Source of the DNA: Scilla litardierei
Lineage: Eukaryota > Streptophyta > Magnoliopsida > Asparagales > Asparagaceae
NCBI GenBank assembly: GCA_030789695.1
Contig: CM061132.1
Span: 34,434,418 to 34,498,417 of the forward strand
Length of the DNA: 64,000 bases
Direction: 5' to 3'
Within the stretch, counting starts at the first letter, position 1; each line of letters opens with the position of its first letter. A model generated the notes under the pieces. It searched no databases. It was not told the DNA's origin and worked only from the letters and a program-made list of their open reading frames with translations. Position numbers and translations under genes: made by a program. This document shows positions 21,680 through 34,300 of the stretch, in pieces.

Positions 21680-24600
21680 ATGAATTTTCTATTGCGATCA
21701 ACACATCATGTGTCTCCAGATCTGCCAACTGGTCTTGATGTTGAGATTCACAAGGATGAGCGTTCATTACATAGAAGAGCTAGTACATTGGAGGGGCTTA
21801 TTGCTGAAGACCCATTTCCACAACCGTCAAGTGAAGATGGTGATAAAGATTGCGATCTGATTGGCGATGCAAAGGGAGCACCTGTAGACTCAAATTCAGA
21901 AAATGAAGTTCCCATGGGTTGCCATTCAGATGTTGCAGAGGATGAAGGATGCATAATAATTCCACAGAGTATTACTTATAACCATTTATTGCTTTTAATT
22001 AATTATATATGTAGGTCAATATAGTTCAACTCTTGTATTTTTCCATAAAAACTTCTATGTTACCTGTGTAACCAATAAGTTTACTCGTAAGTTTGAGGTG
22101 CTTATTAAACTGCCATAGATCTCACTCACCCATACCTGCAAATGATAAACCATCTACATAAGGCTTCCTCATTTTTTTTGTCATTTGAGAACTTTCATGC
22201 CTCTTCTAGGCTATTCACACAGGCTTTCTGTTTGGTCAATCATCATTATCTTATCCTTCATCCAAAAAATTGTGGTCGGATTCATGGATTTAATAGAAAG
22301 AATGTCAGATCTTGATTACGTCGGATTGTGATGTTAGATACTCTTTTTTCACGCATTTCGATCCAAAGCTTTCTCTTCTCTTAAAATAAGATCTTTCTTA
22401 TTCATTCTTATCAATTCCATTCGTATCTTCTTCGGTCTATGTCTCTTTCTATTGATCTTAACATTCATATGTTATGTGTTATATCTTGATCTCAAAAATG
22501 GGGCCGGCTTCATATTTGGTCAATCATTTTCTGTAATACTGTTCCAAGCCTTCTCTTTCCACATCCTTCAACGCAACACAACAAATTTCTACTTTTTCAA
22601 ACATAAATTGCTGCTAGGTTACAACTCCATAGTTGGACTTAAATTTGGCGGTGACTATCCAGTGCTGCCTCAATTGTCTTTATAAATCTTGATAGGGTGT
22701 TCTTTTTATGATATGCTTTTGCTAGCATCTACTTCTCCGATACTCTTAGGTGAATGTTGGACATTTGCATAGTGTGGTTTTGTTACCTAGCGTTTGGAGT
22801 TGGTGAGCATGAGATATTCTTTTAGTGTTAATATATGAGATATTCGTTTAATTCTCCCATTCCAGGTACTTTGAGAAATTTTTGCGTATATAAATCACCG
22901 TTGGTGATAAGACATTGGTGAAGCTAGATTTTTTTTATTTTCTGGGGTTGGGGTGGTAGGGTAACTTGAACAATAATACTTATGTGAAAGTTTAAAAATA
23001 GTTATGAACAACAGATAGGTTTGACCATTTAAATCGATACAAGTATCTAGTCCATTGGGGCCAAAATTACAGCCATATATGCAGTGGCGGGAACCAGTAC
23101 TTTGGAATTATGGGGTCACAATTTAATATTAATTAAAAAAATAATAATATTATATTTAAAAATGGGTGCTCTGCTGCAATCAATCAAAAATTTAACACAC
23201 TGTACAAAATTTTAACACACTCTGTACAAAAACGATCGCAACTTTATCACAAACTTACCTCGCTTTCAATAAACCCGATAAGAAGAGCGAGGCTTTGATG
23301 AATCGGCTTCGGATTTGCCCCAATCCTTACTAATCCAGTGGCGGATCGGCGCCAAATAGTCCAATTCGAGTGGTAGTGGCGGTCCACGACGACTGGAAAA
23401 AGGTCGAGCAGTCGGATTTGAAGCTAATTACAACTGTCATGTGAATTTTACATGTATATTATTATTATATTAGCTGAACAGCCTCAACTACAATTCAACC
23501 TTCTTTCAAAAGGGAACCGATGTACACATTGAAAATGCTAAGCAAGAAGAGTACCCACTCTTTTTGGCAGCCCTTTTCTGCTCCAATTCCTCAATCACAC
23601 GAGCTCTATGGGCCTCAAGCGAGCTCAGTCCTTCTGCAAGGCCTCGGAGAGATCACAACGAACAGAATATTTTTTAAAAACGTGCTTCCGTAGAGCCTCA
23701 AGCAAGATCGGTCATTCAGCAAGAGGCATAGGAGAGATCAGAACGAAGATGGATGAATAGAATTTTTTTTGCAGACTTAGCTTCCTCCTTTTTTCCCTTT
23801 AACATCTCACACATCCCATCTCTGATCTCCCATTGATTGATGGGGGCCCAAGCCATCAATATGAGTAATGGGTGCTTTGCTGTAGGTATGCGATGTGTAT
23901 TAAAAAATATTTAGCAAAAATTTTGTGAGGGTCCATGCCCCCACAATGGTTGCCGTAAGTCCGACCCTGCATATATGATACATTGTATGTAAATTAAATT
24001 GGAAAAATCAACTTTGATTTGTTGGCTATAATACGTAAAAATAATTACAAATGGTTTTGTCTCGAAAAATAATGATTTCTTCATTTTCCAAATTTTTTTT
24101 GCATGTTTGTTGGATTCTCAGACACTTCGGGACACTTGGACGCCTGTATCACATGACTTGGGCATGGTTCATGTAGAAAGCGACAAGAAGATAACACGTC
24201 TTTGTATAAAAGGGGTGAAAGAATTAGATAGAATATCCAAAAAGAATCCAGAGGGGAATACGGGAGGAATAGCAACAAGAGAAGTTAGTAATTTCTATTT
24301 TTTCATCAACCTATCCGAACCTGTGTCGTGCTCTTTTTCTATCATATTAAAATTATGGTAGATGAAAATTAAGGAGAGTATATTTCTATTCCAAGGATGA
24401 TATGTGTACAAATGTATGTATGTACACATTCACATCTTTGTGTTTCCGTTATCCATGTCCATCCCATTATTCAGAATTTGATGTGATGGTCGCTTTAGTT
24501 CATGTGGACACTTGATACAGTTGTCCCATGTTTTGTGTGCCGTGCCAAAGTAACTCAAGTGAGGAGTAAGTGACAATTTATCAAGAGGATCTAAACAATT

Positions 24601-27600
24601 ACATGAGGTTTTGATAGGAATACTGAACATTGCATTCACTTTATTTTTCTAGTGGTAGTAAATGACCATTTGATGATGAGAAGACAATTACGCTTGCTAA
24701 TCAATATATAATAATTGGTCTTCTATTTGCATCGCACAAAATCGTGTGTTTCATGAGCGAACAAAGCATATCAAGACGGATTATCATTTTGTTCGGGCGC
24801 ATGTATTATCAAGCCAAGATATGCGCCTTCTACCAATTAGTTGGTAGATCTGATGAGTCGCTTGGGAGATTGTGAGTTTACTTTATTTGTGACAAGTTAA
24901 TCACATACCATGTATAAGCCCCAGCTTGAGGGGGCAGTGTTAAGCAATATGTAAAAGTAGGAGAGTTTTTGTGTAAAGTACGCGATATCTCATAATTAAA
25001 TTAAAATTAGTAATTAGAGTTTGAGTAGACGCAAGAATCAGAATAAGATTTGTAATCGTATTGTTTTAAAACTATATAAATAGAACATACTACTAGTTTT
25101 GTGGGTATGACCTATTTTTTATTTCAATGATGCACAAGGTCCTTTCTTTTCTCATATGTCTAGGGAGCTCAACCAAGCATGGGGCTTACTACCTTTATGG
25201 CGAATGTATATACTGAATGGATCTCTTCGGTGGGGGGAGCGGTCAGATGATATTAATATGCAATGTGTTCCATGAACCTTCATGCCTCTAGTATTTTCTT
25301 TTCATCCTTTGTTTTGCTGTCAGTAATTCGTATATAACCTGCAGATTTTAATCTTCATGTGTTGAAATTTCTTAATAGGCTAATATACGTTTTCCTTTGC
25401 TTGCAGGTGAACTTCCTGATGATTGGAGTGATGCATCAGATATACTCCAGTTGCGCTCTTTGGATCGTTCGTTTGTTTTTCCTGGTAGTTACATCATCTC
25501 GGTTGATCTGATTCTGTTCCTGACCAGTAAATGGGGGCTGATATTAGGAATCTGATCTATCTTCATTCCAGGCGAGCAGATTCATTTACTAGTTTGCTTA
25601 TCGGCATCTACGCAGGATTCTGGGATTATAACTCCCTTTAAAGTTGCTGCTGTGATGTCTAAGAACAATGTCTCCACTAAGAAGCAAACAGAGAACTTCG
25701 GCCATAGATCTGATTCCATCAGTGACAAAGGTAATGTGAATGGCACTTGTGAGGAACATGCTGACCAAGTTACAGAAGGGAATGGAGAAACCATGTCAAC
25801 GGCAGACATACCGTCACAGCAGGAGGATATATCTGCAACCGAATCCCTTCTTCGCATGGAAGACCATAAAAATCAGACTGAAGCGCTGCTAGAAAAATTT
25901 AGAAATTCACATTTCTTTGTTAAAGTTGCAGAGTCAGAAGAACCACTTTGGTCTAAACGAAATGTAGCAGATCTATCTTCAATTAGTTCTGAGAAAGCAA
26001 GGGGAGATTCTCAGTTAAAGAACGTTGAATCCAGAATGACTTGTAGAAGTAACTTGCTCAATGCAGTTATCGATGGGGGAAGTTTCGATGGTAGCACTTC
26101 TGGTGGACTGGCCAGAGGTTCTTTTAGATGCTACTCTTTACGCAATGGCAACATAGTGGTATGTTCTTAAGAAGTTGTTACCTTCAATACTTATCAAAGA
26201 AGGGTGTTAAACTATGCTAATCCTTTCAACTTAATTTTCTGTTATCTGCCATCATTGCGCGATTTTTCTAATGTCTGAGACTGACAACATCTTCACGGAA
26301 GTGCACATATTATTTTTGGTGTATATGTTTTAGCACAGTTTTGACGAGAATGAGAAAAATGCTTATGCTTTTGGCAGCTGATCACCTATGTAACCGCCTT
26401 GTTCATCTGCTCATATTCATGCAACTGTTGACTTTCATGCATCAATATTCTTTCTTCTGGTTAGCAAGACAATCTATAAACAAAAGACGATACAGACCTC
26501 AAAATTTCAGTGAATAGGAACCGCACCATCCATCTACCCGCCCAAAAGGGGGAAAAAAGAAAAATAACCCACTCGGAAAAGAGAAATAAAAATGAAGCGA
26601 ATTGGACATGAAATGTATCAACCATCGATAATTGGAAGTTGGAAGATGAAAAATAATGAACACACAAGAAGAATGGGTGGTAATGGAAGACAATCAGAGA
26701 ATTTCACATGCATTCTTAACACAAAATCTTGTAGCATAATTAGTGATGGAGCTTAGGGTTGTAAACTTCTCCATGCAATTTGGCTGCTTGACAGTGAATC
26801 CAATCAGATCCCTTTTAAAACAAGTTGGTGCTAAAAACCTTTTCTGGACTCTAGGATTTCTTTATTCATTATGTCATTTGTTATCTAGGTTCTGGAAAGT
26901 GTTTCATTGACATGAAGCTGGGTCTTCGCCTGTGTCGTACTTTAACCTGAAAAAAGAACCATGTCATGCTTTAACCTGAAAGAGGAATGTCAATTTGAGC
27001 GAGAAGGGAAAATAGGACATATTAGAGTTATCCACTCTGAGTCTCCATAAATGTCGAATTATACCCCTCTTGAAGACCCTGGGACAAACTAAAAGTGTCA
27101 AACGATGATTTGAACTCACCAAAATGTCATTTATAGCTTATCTCTGCATTGTGCTCAATGTAATCAATGTCGATGGTTCTCACCATCTCTACATCTTTTT
27201 GTATATTCTCATAGAAATGGAGGGTCCCTTTGTCAAAATGTTCAGATTTAAATCCTGCCCAATTAAAATTTTAATCTGCCATATACTTGGCAACTAATTT
27301 TATTCTTCTTCGAAAGTCTAATGTTGTTGTTAATATGTTCTAGAAGTCCGTTTGTTCTTTGCTTACATGATCATTTTTATCGTTTGCATTGTGGATCTCA
27401 AAAATAGCCGTACATATTAGTTATACAGCTGGAGGAACATCTAAAACACGGCCATTTCATTTTAGAAGCGGGGTTCCATGTACCACTGCTTCCACAAAGT
27501 AAATTTTTTTTCACTTGCATCAGGTATTTTGCATGAGCTTACGAGCTGAGATTTTTATTACACACCCACCCACCCCACCTGATTCCAGTTTTGTTTTCGA

Positions 27601-30600
27601 ATCATCTTAACATGTTTTACTATTAATTATGATTTATAATTGTGATTCCTGACATTTACCGCCGTGGAAAAAATCAAAACCAGTACTTACATATTCATTT
27701 TTATTTTGTTGGAAGCATGTAGGTTCTTTTACAAGTGAATGTTGCAATTAGCAGCAACTTTAAAGACCCTGTTTTGGAGGTTCTTCAATTTGAGAAGCAT
27801 GAAGCTGCAAATGGTGCTTCAGAAAACGTAAATGGCTCACATCCAAATTACGAGGATCCATCTTGTGAGCTGCTTAATTGGTTGCTTCCTTTGGATCGCA
27901 CTCTACCTCCTCATCCTTTATCCCCTCCATTAAGTTCATCCTCAGTGGTAGGCATGACTCAAAGGTCAACATCTGTCTCTTCCGGTCCACAAATTTTTTC
28001 TTTTGGTCATTTTAGAAGCTACTCTATGCCTTCACTCCCCCAAGTTAGTGCACCTCCACCATCAATTCCGACATCCTATTCTAGACCTTCCTTGGACCTT
28101 GAAGATTATGGTCGCCCCTCACAAGAAAAGAGGATGAATCAAGATACAAGAAAAAATGTGCTTTTATCTTTCCGGGGTGTGCCTTTGGAGCCAGAACGAT
28201 TTACTGTCCATTGCGGGTTGGAAGGTATGTATTTACCACGAAGGAGGTGGCATAGAAAACTTGAAATCGTTCATCCTTTAGAAATCCGTTCCTTTTCAGC
28301 TGAGTGCTCAACAGAGGATCTTCTGTGTGTTCAAGTCAAGGTCGATCTGCATTTTATTTACCAATTTTTCCTTCTAATTTTTATGGGTCATTGTTTGTTT
28401 GTCATGAATATATTTTCCTCTTTATTGTAAATGTTTCACTATTTTCGACTAATAACTACCTTACTTGTTTACCAGAACGTTACTCCCACCAACTTGCCTG
28501 ATATTGTAATATTTTTGGATGGAATATTTATTATCTTTGATGAGGCTTCTAAAGCTGGCCCACCTTTTTCGCTACCTATTGCAAGTATTGAGACAGGAAA
28601 TGGCCACAGCTTACCAAATCTTTCCCTCAGGTTTGTCTGAAGCATATTTTCCATTACGCAATGAACTTCCAGTTTCATGTACATCTTTCCTCTTCTACCA
28701 TGCACTCTGTATTGAACTTTTCATGTTGGACCCATGATCAGTCAACAACCAAAACACTGATACGATTATCACCTATGAGAGGAGGCGCAAGAAGACGAAG
28801 GAGTAATTACTAGGCGTACCGACGATTTGGGGAAGATTTTCTTTATGCATTATTAGTTTTGTTTTTGTTGCTGTACGCACCACGCCTAATCATTATATAA
28901 GTGATGGCGTGGGCTAGGGTTAGGTTATCAAATTTGTAGCCGTCTTTTGACATTTCCTAGAGTTCTCTGAGGAGATCTAGGCTTTTCCCTTAGCAAAAGC
29001 TAGGAGAGGGGCCAACTCTTCCAAAATTGGCTACTTATCCCTTTTATAACCCTATTTCCCTATTTCCAATTCAATAAAAATCCCCAAATTCCATCAAATC
29101 AACCCTAGTCCGCATCAAACACATACGGAAGAAGATGCATGTGTTGGTGCTCCTATACACATCAGTTTGCTACATGTTAACAATTGTGCTGACTATAGAG
29201 ACTCTTCTTGTCCATCAGTTCACTGGACACAATGATTGTTTACCCACTATGAGCTATATTGGAGATGTAATACGAGGGAAAATTTGTTACTGAAATGAAA
29301 TAGTTCGCTAATTGGTGGCTGTGAAGTCTTCATGGTGATGATACGCCATGCTTACAATTCAAACAGGAAATCACAAATAGCAAATATGGAAACATGATAT
29401 CATACTCCATATGCACATGTACAACAGCTGAACTAAGTAGGCCTAGGTCCTGCAAGGTTAACCCTATCATCTTGTAGCCTGCTGCTTTTCCCAAATTTCT
29501 GCCCCCTCAAAAAGAGGAGGCCTATGAAAGAAAGGAGGAGGGTAGAACCAAGGTTTGATAACTTGGTTCTGGTTTTTGGCCATTGGAAATTTTTTAGGTT
29601 TCAAATAGTTTTACCCGTTTTGTAGGTTTTGTTTTGAGTTTCAGTTTTGGATTTACATGTATTTTTATTTATATATTTATATAACAATGCGTTTATAATA
29701 CGTTTTTTAGAATTTAAATGAATTTTTAGAATTTCAATAAAAGTTTAGAGTTTTTATAATTTTTATAATTTTAATAAATAATTTTTAAGTTTATGGTTCA
29801 AATAGGTTCGTGTATTTAAACTCAAACATATATATTATTCCATGGAACTATTCATAATTAAATTTTGACTTTGATTTTGAGGAATTTGTTTCCTAATTAA
29901 AATTGTTGTAAATCCCATTGTGGTTAGGAGTATTGCCAAGTGGAAACGTGTAGAAGATTATTTTGAGAGAAGGCATTGTAATTTTTCTGTTTTACCATGA
30001 AGATGACTCTATTTTAAGTAGAGAACTCAGGGTAATATCTTTATGAAAAGAGGAGATTCATTTTGTAATCAGAAGAAAAGTTTATGAGAAACCAAGAGTA
30101 TCACAATACCAAAATTACAACCCCAAAAAATTTAGTTCCACCCGTCGTTTCTTGTTCTTAATAGATTGGAGGGAGATATATTTCCTTTTGATTACTCTTC
30201 TCTGGAAAGTGTGAGCTTTTGCGGCTGAATGTTGACATTGGCATGCCTAGTGATGCCATTTGCCGATGTACATAACTTTTTCTCCTCAGTTGGGCTCTTC
30301 GTTTTTCATCAACTTCTCCTGCTGTTGTGTATACTTTTTCTCCTCATTTGGGCTCCTCGTTTTTCATCTTCTTCTCCCACTTTTGTGTATTTTCTCTTCA
30401 TTTCTCCTGCCTGCTTTAATCTTTTCCTGGTGCTTCCGGAACACTTTTTTTTACAAGATTTTGTCATGTTGGAGACTCTTCAGGACACATGGACATCCAT
30501 GACACACATTTGGACACAGCTCAATTGCCCATGCTAAGTGCATTAGGGAAATATGGTATTCTAGTAATAGAAAGGAAGCACTTAATAACAATATACGAAA

Positions 30601-30648
30601 AGAATCCATAAGGAAATAATGAAGAAATAGAAACAAGCAAACGGAAGG

Positions 30649-30716
<68 letters not shown>

Positions 30717-31275
30717 CCATCGTAGTCATCCAAACTCATGTTCTGATCCTTTCTATGTGAATCTCATGGTAAGTAATGAAAGCTTATTGCTACCCTAAAT
30801 ATGAAAATCGTATATAGATATATTATATATTATTGTATTGCATACATGTCCCTATATCCTAACATTAATGTTTCTACTGTTGGACAGTTTAGGACACTCG
30901 GACAATTGACATCCATGTTGCAATGTCTTGGTAACACTGTCGTTTTCTTTTCTAATTTTTTTCTCATTCCTAGTTTACTTTGGGTGGCTAGGCCAATCTA
31001 ATGCCCGATCTAACATAACTTACGATGTCCTTCACATGTTAGGCTGTGGGAGGATGTTGTTGAGCCTACACCAGGGAATTCAATTACATATTTTTTATTA
31101 TTAACTTATGATTAAGCATGCAATGTACAAGCGTTCTGAAATGTGCTTTAACCCCACAAGGCTACATGTTATTTTTATTTTTAATGTAGCGGATGTGCCT
31201 CTAATAATTTTGACTTATGCCCCGCACGTGTTGGGCAAGTTTCGCACCATTTGCGAAAAGTTCTCATTTGAAGAT

Positions 31276-31347
<72 letters not shown>

Positions 31348-34300
31348 GTATGTATGTATGTATATATGAGGAGGGATCAAATGACCCCCCAAAAATAACC
31401 CCCAAAAATAACCCTCTATCAAAAATCCTATGCCTCCCATTTTTTCGGAAGATCCGAACCGTTCATCTTGATCTCCACCCTCTAAATACCTGACCCACCA
31501 ATTTTCAACCCGATCTCATGTGTTTTGCCTGTTCATCCATCCGACACAAATTTAACGGTTTCGCATGAACAGAACTTTTGCGAATGGTTGATGAACGGGC
31601 AAAACACATGGGATCGGGATGAAAATTGGTGGGTCAGGTATTTAGAGGGTGGAGATCAAGATGAACGGTTCGGATTTTCCGAAAAAATAGGGGCATATGA
31701 TTTTTGATAGGGGGTTGTTTTTGGGGGTTATTTTTGGGGGGTCATTTGATCCCTCATATGTATATGTATGTATATATATATGTGTATATATATATATATG
31801 AGGGAAATGTGCCTAAGAATGACCTCGGGTAGAGATACCTGAGCACACCCCCGCTGTTCGGGGTTTGTGAGTATTTTTTTTTGAATATTTTTTTTGCAGT
31901 AGGTAGATATACTTGTTATGTAGCTCCCCACAAAATTTCAGCTCGATCCGACACCGTTTGAGCCTCCGTTCATCGATTTCAAAAACGTTGCGCAAAACTG
32001 TCCAGATTCTGGACAGTTTTGCGCAACGTTTTTGAAATCGATGAACGGAGGCTCAAACGGTGTCGGATCGAGCTGAAATTTTGTGGGGAGCTACATAACA
32101 AGTATATCTACCTACTGCAAAATTTTTTTTCAAAAAACATACTCACAAACCCCGAACAGCGGGGGTGTGCTCAGGTATCTCTACCCGAGGTCATTCTTAG
32201 GTACATTTTTTGCTATATATATATGTATGTATGTATGTATATATATATAGCAAAAAATGTACCTAAGAACGTGCGCAGGTAGAATTACCTGCGCACGCAC
32301 CCTCTGTTCGGTGTTTGTAAGTATTTTTTTTTGAAATTTTTTTTTGCAGTAGCTAGATATACTTGTTATGAAGCTCCCCACAAAATTTCAGGTCAATCCG
32401 ACACCGTTTGAGCCTCCGTTCATCGATTTCAAAAACGTTGCGCAAAACTGTCCAAATTCTGGACAGTTTTGCGCAACGTTTTTGAAATCGATGAACGGAG
32501 GCTCAAACGGTGTCGGATTGACCTGAAATTTTGTGGGGAGCTTCATAACAAGTATATCTACCTACTGCAAAAAAAAATTTCAAAAAAAAATATTTAGAAA
32601 CCCCGAACAGAGGGGGCGTGCGCAGGTAATTCTACCTGCGCACGTTCTCAGGCACATTTGCCCCATATATATATATGTATGTATATATATATGTATGTAT
32701 ATATATATATATGTATATATATATATTGGGGGGGCGTGGGGTGGGGTGGGTGTCATGTATATAGGACGCAGCTTAGAGAAATGTATATAGGACGCAGCTT
32801 ATAGAATAATCACCCCATAAACAATTGTGATGCAATCATCAAAGCATTGTTAGATAAACGTTGGGTTCTATTTTTTTTTCCTGTTCTCATATGCCAACTT
32901 TTCATGCAGGAGAGGTGAGGAGCATTCTTTCATTCTGAAACCCGCAACTACAATCACTAAGGATCTGAATGGTGAAAGAAAACTTGTGCAATCACATCAA
33001 AGTATGTTTCTGTCTACACCAATGGCAAATAATGGGAGAAAGGATTCTGCTAATGCGGATCATTATGCAGTCCTAGTGTCATGTCGTGTCAATTATTCTG
33101 GTAACGCTCTTTGATGCAAAATTCTTGACAGAATAATTCTCAATATGTTTTAACCATGAATTTTCTATGCAACAGAATCAAAACTATTTTTCAAGCAGCC
33201 GATAAGTTGGCAACCACGCATTGCGAGGGATCTTATGCTCTCTGTTGTGTTAGACGTTTCAGAACAAACCATTGGACCGAATGGAAGAGTATCTCAACTT
33301 CCAGTCCAGGTTTTTCTTATTGTTTGAAATCAATGATAATAATGAATTTAGATTCTAAGCATATGACTATTCTCAAACGGATCCATGATTTTTTGTTCTA
33401 AAACCGTCTCAGGTGCTAACTCTTCAGGCTACAAATCTGGCATCCGAAGACCGTACGCTTACTGTTCTTGCTCCAGTAGCATCTAACGCTTCTCCTTCAG
33501 TTATGCCCTTGAGTTCCACTCCTATGACTCCCAAAAGCTCCTTCGGCGACTATTCTGCAGCTACAGGGAGAGCAGATGTACAGCATAGGTTGAGTTCAAT
33601 GCCCATTTCTACAGAATTTCAAAAGGAGACCAATGAGAGCAGAAAGAGAGCAATCTCTCTCGCACAGAGTACTGGTACAACTTCAGATATAATGTTGAGC
33701 TCGGATTTGGGCTGTTCTCATCTTTGGTTGCAGAGTACTGTTCCTCTAGGGTAACACTATCTGCTAACATTATTCATTATTGTTGACAAGTCTATATATA
33801 TTGGAGTATCAGGGTTCTTATTTTAGCTCTGTTTGGTCAACTTAGATGCGTTCCTGCTGGTTCAAGTGCTACGGTCAAGTTGGAGTTGCTTCCTTTGACT
33901 GATGGAATAATCACACTCAGCACTCTGGAAATAGCTGCCAAAGAAAAAGGTACTGATTTTTGTAGTACTGAAACTTGCTTTAAAATTTTTAACATTCATG
34001 CTGATTCTTTATTAATTTGTAATCTTCATGGGAGTCTTAAGAAAGTATGGATGCGAATGCGGATACAATATTGACAAGCATGTGATTAATTTGTAATCTT
34101 CATCAGAGTCTAAATATTGACAAACATGTGACGTATCAATTTTTTAAGTAGTACCTGGGGTCCGACATGACATTGGAACACATAAATAGTAAAGAGAATG
34201 CATGCATATAAACATACATAGATAGACTTATCCATCATCAAAACATCTAGACACTTTTATAACAAAATAATCACACAATTATTACAATCTATTAGATATC

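Larger units (their letters stand above)
21969..25406 (+). other. intron 1 of the host gene
   Basis: A 3.4-kb intron splitting an AGT codon (A|GT). It contains the hAT element at 23082-23969 and a copia 3' end at 24722-25134. The stretch 24100-24650 has loosely repeated cacttggacac phrases of unknown origin. Confidence 0.85.
28631..32909 (+). other. intron 5 of the host gene
   Basis: A 4.3-kb intron splitting an AG|G codon. It contains an LTR-like block, an (AT)n tract, a (TG)n tract and three foldback elements, listed separately. The end near 32755-32808 has a small tandem duplication of gtatataggacgcagctta. Confidence 0.85.

Noticed and set aside
31108..31405. Open frames rich in Val-Cys or Thr-His around 31.1-31.5 kb
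   Set aside because: They arise from translating the (TG)n/(TA)n microsatellite.
31813..32790. Recurring ~60-90 codon frames with MRNVFEIDERRLKRCRIELK-type text
   Set aside because: They come from the foldback MITE arms and appear on both strands because the elements are palindromic; no domain or start context supports a protein.
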